Shown: positions 37,731-46,390, numbered from the stretch's first letter. The stretch is 48,526 bases of DNA from Chlorobiota bacterium (GCA_013152085.1 JAADHC010000001.1:1-48526), one strand, 5' to 3'. The notes: generated from the sequence alone by a model not told the origin. Made by a program: numbers and translations.

Positions 37731-38731
37731 TGTCTTCTCCTTCCTCCATTTGTATGTTTTTCCCTTTACCTGATTCCTGGGGTGCAGCCGGAAATTATAT
37801 TTATTTAATCCTTGGTTTAATTATTCTTCTTGGCAGTGGGGAGTATCTGGTTCGTAGTGGTGTAAGTCTGGGCAGACGAACCGGAATTTCCGAACTGGTT
37901 ATCGGGGTTACCGTAATTTCCATAGGAACTTCAATGCCCGAACTGATTGTCAGCCTTCAGGCTGCCCTTAGCGGACATCCGGATATTTCGGTTGGGAATG
38001 TGGTTGGTTCCAACATATCTAATATTAGCCTGGTACTTGCACTTACCATATTGATTATCCCGTTGGCAGTGAATAGAATATCACTAATTAAGGACGGTCC
38101 GTTCATGATATTTATAACACTCCTTCTGATTCTTTTTTCAACGGATAAATTGCTGTCAAGGATGGAAGGGACTATTCTTTTATCATTGGTTGTAATCTAT
38201 TCTGTCTGGATTATTCATAACTCCCGCCGTCATGAGAGATTGCATCCCCAGCACAGGAAAATTCCGGCATACTCAGTTTCGGTAACACTGCTTATTATGG
38301 TTCTTGCCGGGTTTGGACTTGTTTTAGGAGCTCACTGGCTTGTTTCCGGAGCTTCAGGTGTTGCCCGTTCTTTCGGAGTGAGCGAAAGAGTAATTTCACT
38401 TAGTATAATAGCATTAGGAACCAGCTTGCCGGAACTTTCCACTTCCGTTATGGCTGCCATTCGAAAGCATGCTGATGTCTCTGTAGGAAATATAATCGGC
38501 TCAAATATCTTTAATATTGGAGGGATCTTAGGAACAACCGCATTTATCGTCCCGTTAAAAATCAATGACAGAATCCTGCAGTTCGACTATTGGTGGATGT
38601 TTCTTATCTCAGGACTATTATTACTGCTTGCCTCCCTCAAGTTACGCCTTACCCGCTGGAAAGGGGCACTGTTATTATTCCTGTATCTTTTGTATCTTGT
38701 CTTGATTTTTACAAAAAAATCCGGAGTGTGA
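37730..38731 (+). CDS. Na+/Ca2+ antiporter family (CaCA) membrane protein
   Basis: 333 residues, about ten TMs in two inverted halves. Each half has a signature alpha repeat: G-T-S-M-P-E-L-I-V-S with N-V-V-G-S-N-I-S-N-I in the first and G-T-S-L-P-E-L-S-T-S with N-I-I-G-S-N-I-F-N-I in the second. The glutamates in the two G-T-S-x-P-E motifs are the expected ion ligands. It extrudes Ca2+ in exchange for Na+ or H+ (exact coupling unknown). It is coupled to tatA by a one-base stop/start overlap. Confidence 0.94.
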   Translation: MSSPSSICMFFPLPDSWGAAGNYIYLILGLIILLGSGEYLVRSGVSLGRRTGISELVIGVTVISIGTSMPELIVSLQAALSGHPDISVGNVVGSNISNISLVLALTILIIPLAVNRISLIKDGPFMIFITLLLILFSTDKLLSRMEGTILLSLVVIYSVWIIHNSRRHERLHPQHRKIPAYSVSVTLLIMVLAGFGLVLGAHWLVSGASGVARSFGVSERVISLSIIALGTSLPELSTSVMAAIRKHADVSVGNIIGSNIFNIGGILGTTAFIVPLKINDRILQFDYWWMFLISGLLLLLASLKLRLTRWKGALLLFLYLLYLVLIFTKKSGV

Positions 38732-38762
38732 GGGTACTCTTGCCGGAAAATGAAACATAGAA

Positions 38763-39419
38763 ATGATCAAAACAAGAAATATTACCAAGTCATATGGTAC
38801 TTTGCAGGTTCTGAAAGGTATTGATTTTGATGTTGAGCGTGGAGAAATTGTTTCTATTCTGGGTGCCTCGGGTGCCGGCAAAACTACTTTTCTGCAGATT
38901 CTTGGCACCCTTGATCTTCCGGATGATGGCGAGATATTGTATAATGAAGTGAATATCCGTACGTTGAAGGAGCAGAAATTGTCCCGGTTCAGAAACCGGG
39001 AAATTGGATTTGTATTTCAGTTTCATCATCTTCTGCCTGAATTTACTGCGTTGGAAAATGTTTGCATTCCTGCCTTTATTGCCGGTGTTCCGCGGCCAAA
39101 AGCAGAGCAAAAAGCCCTTGAGTTGTTCAGTATCCTGAACCTGTCCGGCCGTACAGAACATAAACCCACTCAACTGTCAGGTGGTGAACAACAACGGGTG
39201 GCTGTAGCGCGTGCCCTGATCAATGACCCGGCCGTATTGTTGGCGGATGAACCCTCAGGAAATCTCGACTCGGATAATAAAAATGAATTGCATCAGCTTC
39301 TCCTAAGGCTAAACAGGGAGCGTAATCAAACCATTGTTATTGTTACACATGATAAGGAACTTGCCGGTATTGCACATCGCCAACTTACCATGAAAGACGG
39401 GAAATTTTTATCAGGTTGA
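38763..39419 (+). CDS. LolD/MacB-type ABC transporter ATPase
   Basis: 218 residues, a stand-alone nucleotide-binding subunit. Walker [10 protein letters not shown] is near residue 36; Q-F-H-H-L-L-P-E-F is the family-typical Q-loop; [14 protein letters not shown] is the signature; [11 protein letters not shown] is Walker B; the switch histidine is in V-T-H-D. This LolD/MacB/FtsE group powers lipoprotein release or MacB-type permeases. It could serve as the missing ATPase of the permease at 31294 or be LolD proper. Confidence 0.88.
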   Translation: MIKTRNITKSYGTLQVLKGIDFDVERGEIVSILGASGAGKTTFLQILGTLDLPDDGEILYNEVNIRTLKEQKLSRFRNREIGFVFQFHHLLPEFTALENVCIPAFIAGVPRPKAEQKALELFSILNLSGRTEHKPTQLSGGEQQRVAVARALINDPAVLLADEPSGNLDSDNKNELHQLLLRLNRERNQTIVIVTHDKELAGIAHRQLTMKDGKFLSG

Positions 39420-39500
39420 CAAAGGTAAAATGACAGATAAGCTGTTGAGACACTTGCTTTCGCACTCAGACAAGTTCGAGATAACAGGTCATGAAATATA

Positions 39501-39508
39501 TAATTTTG
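39501..39508 (+). promoter_or_regulatory. -7 box of trmN6
   Basis: TAATTTTG matches TAnnTTTG, 39 bases before the ATG at 39548. Confidence 0.45.
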
Positions 39509-39547
39509 ACATGTTTGGAATGAGAATATGTGAAAATTTGGTTTGAA

Positions 39548-40276
39548 ATGTCAAACAAGTGGTTTGCTTTTAAGCAATTTACCATACGGCAGGAACATTC
39601 CGCCATGAAAGTTACCACAGACGGGGTAATCTTTGGCGCATGGATAAAACCCCCTTTACAGGGCAATATTCTTGATATAGGTTCCGGTACGGGTCTGCTT
39701 GCCCTTATGATGGCCCAAAAAACGGGTGCAGAAATCGTTGCTCTTGAACCTGATACCGGATCATTCAAGGAGCTGAAGGATAATATTGCAGCAAGCCCCT
39801 GGCCGGACAGAATAGTTGCCTGTAACGAAACATTAGCACAATTTTGTAAGAATGAATCCGTATCGGGATCTTTTAACCTCATCATTTCCAATCCACCCTA
39901 TTTTGAGAATGCCCGGTTACCAATGAATGAAACATCCTCTGCAGCACGCCATACCGTTGCTTTATCGCATGAGGATCTTTTGGATTGTACGGGGAAATTA
40001 CTTTCTCCCGGTGGTAAACTAAGTGTTATTCTGCCTGTAGAATCTGGTGAAAAATTTATTTATCGGGCATTATGGCAGCAATTGTATTGTAACGAAATGA
40101 TGGATGTGTACCCTTCGGATGTCAAACCGGCCAACCGGTGTTTAATGATCTTTGAGAGAGAAAAAAAAGGACTCCGGAAAAAAAAATTATTTGTCAGAAA
40201 AGGAATAGCTTACTCTTCCGAATACATTGCATTAACGAAAGATTATTATCTGTCTGTCGGTAATCCGACTGCCTAG
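39548..40276 (+). CDS. trmN6: tRNA1(Val) (adenine37-N6)-methyltransferase family
   Basis: SAM-dependent class I methyltransferase of the TrmN6/YfiC family that modifies A37 of tRNA-Val. 242 residues from ATG 39548, chosen over GTG 39530 because the family begins with a short M-x-x-x-F-x-F-K-Q-F segment; here M-S-N-K-W-F-A-F-K-Q-F. The SAM-binding loop is D-I-G-S-G-T-G-L-L-A-L-M, and N-P-P-Y-F is the adenine-N6 catalytic motif. It converges on the saccharopine dehydrogenase-like gene with a 4-base overlap of the two stop codons (CTAG). Confidence 0.9.
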   Translation: MSNKWFAFKQFTIRQEHSAMKVTTDGVIFGAWIKPPLQGNILDIGSGTGLLALMMAQKTGAEIVALEPDTGSFKELKDNIAASPWPDRIVACNETLAQFCKNESVSGSFNLIISNPPYFENARLPMNETSSAARHTVALSHEDLLDCTGKLLSPGGKLSVILPVESGEKFIYRALWQQLYCNEMMDVYPSDVKPANRCLMIFEREKKGLRKKKLFVRKGIAYSSEYIALTKDYYLSVGNPTA

Positions 40277-41613
40277 AATGATGGCAAAGCTGATAGAGGC
40301 AAACCAAATTCTTCAGTCAACCGGATACCCATATTTTCAAGTTCTTCCAGTACAGGGAGATAAATTTCAGGGATTACGGGCCGGTAAACACCTGTAATCT
40401 TTATTTTTTCTTCGAGAATTAACCGTACAGCGATAGCTGCCGGCAGCGCAACCGTTCTGGCCACTGCCGTATTGGACTTCGGAGAACCGAAATCAAGCAT
40501 TCTTGAGTGTATGACCTCTTTTTTACTATCCGGATAAGAGGCCAGAAATGAATGTTGCATTACGATCATATCCCGTTCATCTTCACCAAGCATCATCTTT
40601 TTAATCATAAGATCCGAAACAACCTCGAAAGCAGAGTCTTCTTCCCTTCCGATTTCTTCTGACGAAAACAAGCCAAGCCATTCAAGTGCTTCAAGGATAA
40701 TATCCTGCTCATCTACCGAAAGATACTTAGCTACCTGTTTGCGGATATCTGCAGTATCTTTACTCCCCATCAACAGGGCAATCATACCGGAAAATGTCTT
40801 TCCTTTGAGATTCAATTTATCATAACTGATCAACCTGAGGGTTTTCATAGCATCAAGAATCCGGCACCAATTGGGATACCTGAATGTCCCCCGGAAAATG
40901 GTTTTTACTTCCTGTAGATTATAAATATCAATATATTGTACAGAATCCCTGTTAGGATAAACCTCCAGTGTTCCGATATCCGGAAAATGAACCGAAAAGA
41001 TCTGTTTGAACAGATCTGCCGTCGGAACATATTTTTCTTTTCCGTCAAGTAGAAAGCGTCCGTCATTATTCCCTGCCATGACTACCCCTTTGGGACTCCA
41101 TGAAAATTTATAACGGAAAGGATTATCTGTGGCTTCGGGAGCAGGTAAAGCTCCGGTAATGGAAAAGAATGAAAGGATTTTACCACCTTTATCATGTACA
41201 TGATCAATGATTTTCATGGCTGACATGTGATCAATACCGGGATCCACACCGATTTCATTTAACAACAAGATCCCTGCATCCCTGGCCTCCTGATCCATCG
41301 CTGACATTTCCGCCTGGACATACGAAGTTGTCACCATATTCTTCTTGTGTTTAAGGCAATGCTTTGCAACCATGGCATGGTATGCATAAGGTAGCAGGCT
41401 TACGGTAAGATTGTGTTCTTCCACCATTTGATCAAGAATATCTTCCTGATCAACGGTCCATCCAATGGCTTTGCCAAGAGGATGTCCCTGTATAAGCAGG
41501 TCGGCTTTGGATTTTGTACGTGAGGCTACCGTAACTTCATAGCCGTGGTGTATCAGGTATTCAACCATAGGTTTGACAACCATTCCGGCTCCGAGAATCA
41601 GGACTTTTTTCAT
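40273..41613 (-). CDS. Saccharopine dehydrogenase family protein (LYS9-like)
   Basis: 446 residues. N-terminal Rossmann domain (V-L-I-L-G-A-G-M-V-V-K-P-M-V-E-Y-L) that binds NAD(P), followed by the saccharopine dehydrogenase C-terminal domain, with N-E-I-G-V-D-P-G-I-D-H-M-S-A as its diagnostic motif. Members interconvert saccharopine with glutamate and aminoadipate semialdehyde, or act on other amino-acid imines such as carboxynorspermidine; the substrate here is not determined. The promoter has a TATCTTTA -7 variant at 41639-41646, overlapped by a tandem direct repeat (see 41619-41641). Confidence 0.88.
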   Translation of the reverse strand: MKKVLILGAGMVVKPMVEYLIHHGYEVTVASRTKSKADLLIQGHPLGKAIGWTVDQEDILDQMVEEHNLTVSLLPYAYHAMVAKHCLKHKKNMVTTSYVQAEMSAMDQEARDAGILLLNEIGVDPGIDHMSAMKIIDHVHDKGGKILSFFSITGALPAPEATDNPFRYKFSWSPKGVVMAGNNDGRFLLDGKEKYVPTADLFKQIFSVHFPDIGTLEVYPNRDSVQYIDIYNLQEVKTIFRGTFRYPNWCRILDAMKTLRLISYDKLNLKGKTFSGMIALLMGSKDTADIRKQVAKYLSVDEQDIILEALEWLGLFSSEEIGREEDSAFEVVSDLMIKKMMLGEDERDMIVMQHSFLASYPDSKKEVIHSRMLDFGSPKSNTAVARTVALPAAIAVRLILEEKIKITGVYRPVIPEIYLPVLEELENMGIRLTEEFGLPLSALPSF

Positions 41614-41618
41614 TTTTT

Positions 41619-41641
41619 TTTGCGCTTTAATTTGCGCTTAA
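41619..41641. repeat. Tandem direct repeat at the saccharopine dehydrogenase promoter
   Basis: Two adjacent copies of TTTGCGCTTTAA (41619-41630, and 41631-41641 with one T fewer) sit between the candidate -7 box and the gene start. This is the usual place for an operator; it could also be chance in an A/T-rich stretch. Confidence 0.5.
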
Positions 41642-41646
41642 AGATA
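41639..41646 (-). promoter_or_regulatory. Near-consensus -7 box of the saccharopine dehydrogenase-like gene
   Basis: The minus strand reads TATCTTTA, one mismatch from TAnnTTTG, 25 bases upstream of the start codon. Confidence 0.35.
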
Positions 41647-41717
41647 TAACTTCCGGTTTGGTTGAAAAATGTTTTTTGCTTTTTGTGATATTATTGATTT
41701 ATGTTTTCAAACACATT

Positions 41718-41890
41718 GAAAAAAAGGACCGGAAGGGTTTATCTTTCTGCACTAACCCTGCATACATATCCTGCCGGTCCTTCATGTTTTCTGATTTTAG
41801 GGATTCCGGGGGAAAGCGATTGTTAAAAACCAATCCCTGTTACCTCCTTCCTTCTGTTTAAGCTTTTACCTTTCCTCCCTGTAAACAGCT
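41718..41890 (-). ncRNA. Candidate structured RNA ending in a terminator
   Basis: Read on the minus strand this 170-base stretch folds into three consecutive hairpins. P1 pairs 41882-41888 with 41854-41860 (7 bp). P2 pairs 41832-41838 with 41799-41805 (7 bp) and has an overlapping alternative helix GATTG/CAATC (41831-41835 with 41818-41822). P3 pairs 41774-41782 with 41724-41732 (9 bp, GC-rich) with an inner 6-bp helix (41754-41759 with 41734-41739), and is followed by a run of T residues to 41719, as in a terminator. No good promoter was found. The stretch could be a small RNA or an attenuator/riboswitch-like leader. I do not recognise a known family. Confidence 0.45.
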
Positions 41891-42027
41891 CACGGTTGCG
41901 TATAAGAATCCAATGAGCTATTTAATATGAAATCAGCATGGGAAAGATAAAGCCCTCTGCATTTATGGTTTGTCATTTACCTGACAGATAAACCTTAATT
42001 TATTCCGGTTGTTGAAAAAGGAGTATA

Positions 42028-42042
42028 AATAGACGGTCTATT
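42028..42042. promoter_or_regulatory. Palindromic operator-like site upstream of mutS
   Basis: AATAGAC-G-GTCTATT is a 15-base perfect palindrome around one central base, 25 bases upstream of the mutS -7 box. Its TAGAC...GTCTA core resembles sites bound by TetR-family repressors, but no such gene is in the window. Confidence 0.4.
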
Positions 42043-42067
42043 ATTTTACACACCGAATGATTAATCT

Positions 42068-42075
42068 TATTTTTG
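42068..42075 (+). promoter_or_regulatory. -7 box of mutS
   Basis: TATTTTTG matches TAnnTTTG, 21 bases before the GTG start. Confidence 0.55.
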
Positions 42076-42096
42076 TTTTGAGTAAAGCATCGAAAA

Positions 42097-44712
42097 GTGG
42101 CAGGAAATAAAAATATAGTTGAAACCCCTTTGATGAAGCAATATAACAGCATGAAGGCAAAACACCCTGATGCCATCCTGTTGTTCAGGGTTGGGGATTT
42201 CTATGAAACTTTTGGCGAGGATGCTATCAGAGCATCTGAAATTCTCGGGATTACGCTTACGCGTCGTGCCAATGGTGCCGCTTCGTTTGTTGAATTAGCA
42301 GGATTCCCTCATCATGCCCTGGATACTTATCTACCCCGCCTGGTACGTGCCGGCCAGAGAGTGGCTATTTGTGAACAGCTGGAAGATCCGAAGCTGACGA
42401 AAAAGATTGTTAAACGCGGGATTACCGAGTTGATCACCCCGGGCGTTTCTCTCAATGATAATGTACTCGAAAGAAAAGAAAACAACTTTCTGGCTGCGGT
42501 ACATTTAGTGCAGAATATGGCCGGTATCGCGCTGCTGGATATTTCAACCGGCGAATTCCTGACAGCTGAAGGAACCACAGAATATATCGATAAGCTTTTA
42601 AGCAGTTTTTACCCAAAAGAAGTGCTGGTTGAAAAAAGCCAGCAAAATGTGTTTGCAGCAAATTTCGGGTCCCAATATTACTTATATAAGTTGGACGACT
42701 GGATGTTTGACGGGGATTCTGCAACAGACCGTCTGAAAAAACATTTTGAAACGGCTTCACTAAAAGGATTTGGTATTCAGAGACTACAATTGGGAACTAT
42801 TGCAGCCGGCGCTGTTCTGCAATATCTGGAACTAACGAGGCATGAACAACTGAAACACATTACCGGGATTTCCAGGATAGAAGAGAACAGGTATGTCTGG
42901 CTCGATAAATTTACCATCCGGAATCTGGAAATTTTCCATCCTTTATACGAAGGTACCAGTACCCTTCTCCAGGTTATTGACCGTACGGTTTCTCCCATGG
43001 GAGCCCGATTACTGAAACGATGGATTTCCCTTCCGTTAAAAGATATTGAACCCTTGCAGCGAAGACAAAATATGGTGGAGAATATACTGCAGGATACTAC
43101 TATTATGGAACTTCTTGAGGAAGAGATAAAACATATCGGGGATCTTGAACGAATTACTTCCAAAATAGCGATAGCAAGGATTAATCCCCGGGAGGTACTC
43201 CAGATTAAAAATGCTTTACAATCGATTGAAACAATCCGGTCGGCCTGTCTGGGAACCAGGGTCCCTGAACTCCGGGAATCGGGGAATGCTCTTGATCTTT
43301 GCCTGCCTGTCCGTGAGCGTATACAACGCGAAATCAATCCGGACAGCCCGATGCAGCTTTCTAAAGGAAATGTTATTTCCGAAGGGGTATCAGAGGAACT
43401 GGATGACCTTAGAAAACTTTTGTTTTCCGGGAAAGATTATCTTCGTGAGATGCAGGAAAGAGAGATTGTAGCCACCGGAATCCCTTCACTTAAAATAGGC
43501 TTCAATAATGTTTTTGGCTATTACTTCGAGGTAAGGAACACACATAAGGATAAAGTGCCTGAAACATGGATCAGGAAACAAACACTCGTTAGTGCCGAGC
43601 GTTATATCACCGAAGAACTGAAAGAATACGAAAACAAGATCCTTGGTGCAGAAGAAAAAATTGCAGAACTCGAAACCCGCCTGTTTTCCGGTATTGTGAC
43701 AGACCTCTCCGGGTATATAAAGCCCCTGCAGAAAAATGCACAACAGATTGCCGAACTGGATTGCCTGCTCTCTTTTGCACGGACAGCTATCGAAAATAAT
43801 TACGTAAAGCCTGAGTTAAACCCTTCGGATATTATAGATATAAAAGCAGGGAGACATCCGGTAATAGAGCAGTATTTACCTGCCGGAGAGTCATACGTAC
43901 CGAATGATGTGTATCTGGATAATAATAAACAGCAGATTATCATACTTACCGGACCCAATATGTCGGGGAAATCTGCTTTTTTGCGCCAAACAGCTTTGAT
44001 TGTATTGCTTGCACAGATCGGGAGTTTTGTTCCGGCAAAAAAAGCTTCTGTTGGTTTGGTTGATAAGATTTTTACACGTGTCGGTGCATCAGATAACCTT
44101 TCTTTGGGTGAATCAACATTTATGGTTGAAATGCTTGAAGCCGCCAGTATTGTAAACAACTTGTCATCCCGTAGCCTTGTGATGTTGGATGAGATCGGGC
44201 GGGGGACAAGCACTTACGACGGAATATCCATAGCCTGGGCAATGGTGGAATATATTCATGAACATCCATTTGCCCGTGCAAAGACACTTTTCGCGACCCA
44301 TTATCATGAACTCAATGAGATGGAAAAATCCTTTAACAGGATTAAAAATTACAATGTCTCAATCAAAGAGCTTGATGACAGGGTGATTTTCCTTCGCAAA
44401 CTTAAACGGGGTGGAAGTGAACACAGCTTCGGGATTCATGTAGCTCGTATGGCAGGGATGCCGAAAAGTGTTGTTGCCCGTGCAGATGAAATTCTGAAAG
44501 AACTGGAAAGCCAACAGAATGCGAGAGGTCTTACACGTCCGGTATCTTCACTGGCTGAAAACAGAGAAGGTTTTCAACTCAGTATTTTTCAACTGGATGA
44601 TCCGGTGCTGAAACAAATTCGTGATGAACTCCTCGATCTTGATGTTGAGCATCTCACGCCGGTTGAAGCCCTCAATAAATTGTATGAGATCAAGAAATAT
44701 CTCAAAGGCTGA
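42097..44712 (+). CDS. mutS: DNA mismatch repair protein MutS
   Basis: 871 residues. Recognises mismatches and starts methyl-independent or -directed repair with MutL. GTG start at 42097; the residues after it ([20 protein letters not shown]) match the MutS N-terminus, and [10 protein letters not shown] carries the mismatch-contacting phenylalanine and glutamate. Walker A G-P-N-M-S-G-K-S is at about 619-626, followed by [13 protein letters not shown] and T-H-Y-H. The C-terminal region is present, so the protein is full-length MutS1. It has an intrinsic terminator about 90 bases downstream. Confidence 0.97.
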   Translation: MAGNKNIVETPLMKQYNSMKAKHPDAILLFRVGDFYETFGEDAIRASEILGITLTRRANGAASFVELAGFPHHALDTYLPRLVRAGQRVAICEQLEDPKLTKKIVKRGITELITPGVSLNDNVLERKENNFLAAVHLVQNMAGIALLDISTGEFLTAEGTTEYIDKLLSSFYPKEVLVEKSQQNVFAANFGSQYYLYKLDDWMFDGDSATDRLKKHFETASLKGFGIQRLQLGTIAAGAVLQYLELTRHEQLKHITGISRIEENRYVWLDKFTIRNLEIFHPLYEGTSTLLQVIDRTVSPMGARLLKRWISLPLKDIEPLQRRQNMVENILQDTTIMELLEEEIKHIGDLERITSKIAIARINPREVLQIKNALQSIETIRSACLGTRVPELRESGNALDLCLPVRERIQREINPDSPMQLSKGNVISEGVSEELDDLRKLLFSGKDYLREMQEREIVATGIPSLKIGFNNVFGYYFEVRNTHKDKVPETWIRKQTLVSAERYITEELKEYENKILGAEEKIAELETRLFSGIVTDLSGYIKPLQKNAQQIAELDCLLSFARTAIENNYVKPELNPSDIIDIKAGRHPVIEQYLPAGESYVPNDVYLDNNKQQIIILTGPNMSGKSAFLRQTALIVLLAQIGSFVPAKKASVGLVDKIFTRVGASDNLSLGESTFMVEMLEAASIVNNLSSRSLVMLDEIGRGTSTYDGISIAWAMVEYIHEHPFARAKTLFATHYHELNEMEKSFNRIKNYNVSIKELDDRVIFLRKLKRGGSEHSFGIHVARMAGMPKSVVARADEILKELESQQNARGLTRPVSSLAENREGFQLSIFQLDDPVLKQIRDELLDLDVEHLTPVEALNKLYEIKKYLKG

Positions 44713-44742
44713 CAAGCCTTAAAGGAAGATCCGGGATTGTTC

Positions 44743-44760
44743 GTCCCGCAATTGCGGGAC
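44743..44760. repeat. 18-bp perfect palindrome after mutS
   Basis: GTCCCGC-AATT-GCGGGAC reads the same on both strands. A second palindrome, CCCTATAGGG, follows at 44768-44777. Neither has a T-run. Confidence 0.7.
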
Positions 44761-44798
44761 TCACGGACCCTATAGGGGGATGCCATCAACAAAAAGGC

Positions 44799-44824
44799 CA
44801 GCCAACTTCGTTGTCTGTTTTTTT
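44799..44824 (+). terminator. Intrinsic terminator of mutS
   Basis: CAG-C-CAAC pairs with GTTG-T-CTG around a TTC loop (one internal mismatch), followed by seven T residues (44818-44824). Confidence 0.7.
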
Positions 44825-44870
44825 ATGCCCGTTCCCTTGTGCAAGCAAGCTTGCCCGGGATCCCGGGCAT

Positions 44871-44898
44871 AAAAAAAGCTGCATGCTGCAGCCTTTTT
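44871..44898 (-). terminator. Bidirectional terminator after tRNA-Gly
   Basis: GCTGCA (44878-44883) pairs with TGCAGC (44887-44892) around a three-base loop, flanked by A7 and T5. On the minus strand it ends in seven T residues, directly downstream of tRNA-Gly; it would also work weakly on the plus strand. Confidence 0.75.
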
Positions 44899-44902
44899 GT
44901 TG

Positions 44903-44975
<73 letters not shown>

Positions 44976-44989
44976 CTCATAAAGTGGGG

Positions 44990-45019
44990 CAAAATTAAAA
45001 CATTTTTAAACATCTGCAA
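44990..45019 (-). promoter_or_regulatory. Promoter of tRNA-Gly
   Basis: On the minus strand TTG (45017-45019) is followed after exactly 19 bases by TAATTTTG (44990-44997), which begins 15 bases before the mature tRNA. This is a full Bacteroidota -33/-7 pair. Confidence 0.8.
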
Positions 45020-45097
45020 AAGCAAAATATTCTTATTTTTACCTGAAATTCCGGGCTGAATACTATTACAGGAAATTTTTACGACGTTCTTTAAAAT

Positions 45098-45114
45098 AAA
45101 AAAGCCCGGGTGGC
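45098..45114 (+). repeat. Duplicated 5' end of tRNA-Leu
   Basis: A 17-base stretch (A6 followed by GCCCGGGTGGC) is identical to 45259-45275, the start of tRNA-Leu with its upstream A-run. The two copies are 161 bases apart. Similarity ends after it (A-G-G-A-C-C versus G-G-A-A-T-T), so this copy is only a tRNA fragment. Confidence 0.7.
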
Positions 45115-45129
45115 AGGACCGACCGGAAA

Positions 45130-45152
45130 GCAATGGTCCGGTGGACCATTGC
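45130..45152. repeat. 10-bp inverted repeat between the tRNA genes
   Basis: GCAATGGTCC (45130-45139) and GGACCATTGC (45143-45152) are perfect reverse complements around a three-base loop. No T-run follows. Confidence 0.6.
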
Positions 45153-45264
45153 AGGGAGGAGCCGGCATGCAGGGGAGTCAATTCCGGCACCCGGTGAATA
45201 AGAAAGAGGCTAAAGAATTATTAACGAAAATATTGAGATCTGAAGAAACTAGATTAAGAAAAAA

Positions 45265-45348
45265 GCCCGGGTGGCGGAATTGGTAGACGCGCTGGACTTA
45301 AAATCCAGTGGTCATTTGACCGTGCGGGTTCAAGTCCCGCCCCGGGTA
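45265..45348 (+). tRNA. tRNA-Leu (anticodon TAA)
   Basis: 84 bases with a long variable arm, as expected for leucine. Acceptor GCCCGGG/CCCGGGT (ending in a G-U pair), anticodon stem CTGGA/TCCAG with loop CTTAAAA (anticodon TAA), variable arm TGGTCATTTGACCG, T-arm GCGGGTTCAAGTCCCGC, discriminator A; CCA not encoded. A terminator follows at 45351-45380. No clear -7 box was found upstream. Confidence 0.96.
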
Positions 45349-45350
45349 CG

Positions 45351-45380
45351 AAAAAAGCCTTGTGGGAACAAGGCTTTTTT
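45351..45380 (+). terminator. Bidirectional terminator after tRNA-Leu
   Basis: GCCTTG (45357-45362) pairs with CAAGGC (45369-45374), flanked by A6 and T6. It ends tRNA-Leu and can also end the SH3 gene on the minus strand. Confidence 0.85.
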
Positions 45381-45400
45381 CTTTAAATATCTTCGAGCAA

Positions 45401-45988
45401 TTATCTCCATCTTGCTAAAATACCGTTTTCAAAGATCAGTACATAACGGTTGTATTCCCATTCCTCACGGCGTGTCATACGCGTTCCGTAAATATTAATT
45501 GCCCGGGGTTTGCCCCAGCTGTCCATGACCATCTCCCGGGTCATTCCCCGCCAGATCTTATGCTGGGCTATCTTCCTCCCCCGTTCCGGGCCATATTTAT
45601 TGATAAATGAAGAGATCCGGTCGGAATTTTGTTCTATTTGTTCTTCTGTGGCAGGAGGGGGCGCAAAAAAACTGTTCCGGATGTCTTCAAATCCTTTTAC
45701 TTTTCGCTGGAAAATATATCCTTCAATGTTCTTAAACCGAACCAGGAAATAAGCGTCTTCACTGCCCAGGATTTCAACAGTAGAATCAGCCGGTATGTAA
45801 AGTACCACAGAACTCGTATTATCCTTATCACTGAATAATCGTGCGGTTTTATTTAGTACGCCTTTCCGGTATGACAGGGTGTCTTGTTGGGGTATCCGGC
45901 CGGGCAAAACCGTGGGGATATCCATACCAAAGATCTGTACGGACAGGGCCCAACCCATAAACAGTACCGGTAAACATTTTGCTTTCAT
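45401..45988 (-). CDS. Exported SH3-like protein with SmpA/OmlA-type C-terminal motif
   Basis: 195 residues from ATG 45988 (the frame extends to a TTG at 46018). A signal peptide (residues 1-22) is followed by a bacterial SH3-like domain of about 60 residues (V-L-N-K-T-A-R-L-F-S then Y-F-L-V-R-F-K-N-I-E-G-Y-I). The C-terminal part has W-R-G-M-T-R-E-M-V-M-D-S-W-G-K-P-R-A-I-N and E-W-E-Y-N-R-Y-V-L-I-F-E-N-G, the pattern of SmpA/OmlA-like small outer-membrane proteins. Probably a periplasmic envelope protein of unknown role. The gene is alone on its strand. Confidence 0.8.
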   Translation of the reverse strand: MKAKCLPVLFMGWALSVQIFGMDIPTVLPGRIPQQDTLSYRKGVLNKTARLFSDKDNTSSVVLYIPADSTVEILGSEDAYFLVRFKNIEGYIFQRKVKGFEDIRNSFFAPPPATEEQIEQNSDRISSFINKYGPERGRKIAQHKIWRGMTREMVMDSWGKPRAINIYGTRMTRREEWEYNRYVLIFENGILARWR

Positions 45989-46107
45989 TATTTTTGGCTT
46001 TACTTTAAAGGGAAACAACTTTTATGCCAAAAGCAAAAATCTTTACGGCAGATGTCGGCTTTTTTTAATGAAAGATATTTTATATTTTTATCTAAAATTA
46101 AAAGGAA

Positions 46108-46326
46108 ATGGAAAAGAATAACTTAAACCAGTTTGAAACTTCCGAAAAGCTGCAAAACTCCGTGCTCAATATCATGTATGTCATGAAACAGAAGTACAGC
46201 AATTACCCGGAGTATAAAACTATCATGATGAACCTTACAACAGTTTCCAAGGAACTCAACTCTATCCGGATAAAGGAAATTACCGGTGAGCTTGAAGGTA
46301 CCAAAGGAAATGAAGCAGGGTCTTAA
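46108..46326 (+). CDS. Small protein of unknown function
   Basis: 72 residues, hydrophilic and mostly helical by composition (M-E-K-N-N-L-N-Q-F-E-T-S-E-K-L then K-Y-S-N-Y-P-E-Y-K-T-I-M-M-N-L). No signal peptide, TM or known motif was recognised. The A/T-rich stretch directly upstream has a weak TATATTTT box. The strong helix-forming composition and clean ATG favour a real gene, but it could be a chance ORF. Confidence 0.5.
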   Translation: MEKNNLNQFETSEKLQNSVLNIMYVMKQKYSNYPEYKTIMMNLTTVSKELNSIRIKEITGELEGTKGNEAGS

Positions 46327-46390
46327 TGCAGGATTAACCTGGCGACAGAGACCTTTGTGTTGTCTGTAATGGAATGCACAAAGATTCCGA

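Larger units (their letters stand above)
44787..44902. repeat. 116-bp block with 12-bp terminal inverted repeats abutting tRNA-Gly
   Basis: The outer arms CAACAAAAAGGC (44787-44798) and GCCTTTTTGTTG (44891-44902) are perfect reverse complements; the right arm ends directly before the 3' base of tRNA-Gly. Inside are a 14-bp inverted repeat (44818-44831 and 44864-44877) and a 14-bp palindrome CCCGGGATCCCGGG (44854-44867). It contains two terminators and has the outline of a small non-autonomous mobile element; no target-site duplication was identified. Confidence 0.65.

Noticed and set aside
41658-41861. 67-residue ORF in the mutS upstream gap
   Set aside because: It runs through the stem-loops of the candidate RNA, has no family features, and its composition does not look coding.
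45271-45498. 75-residue ORF beginning M-A-E-L-V-D-A-L-D-L-K
   Set aside because: This is the typical false translation of a tRNA-Leu gene.
46353-46383. 7-bp inverted repeat CTTTGTG/CACAAAG
   Set aside because: Short arms, long loop, no T-run on either strand.
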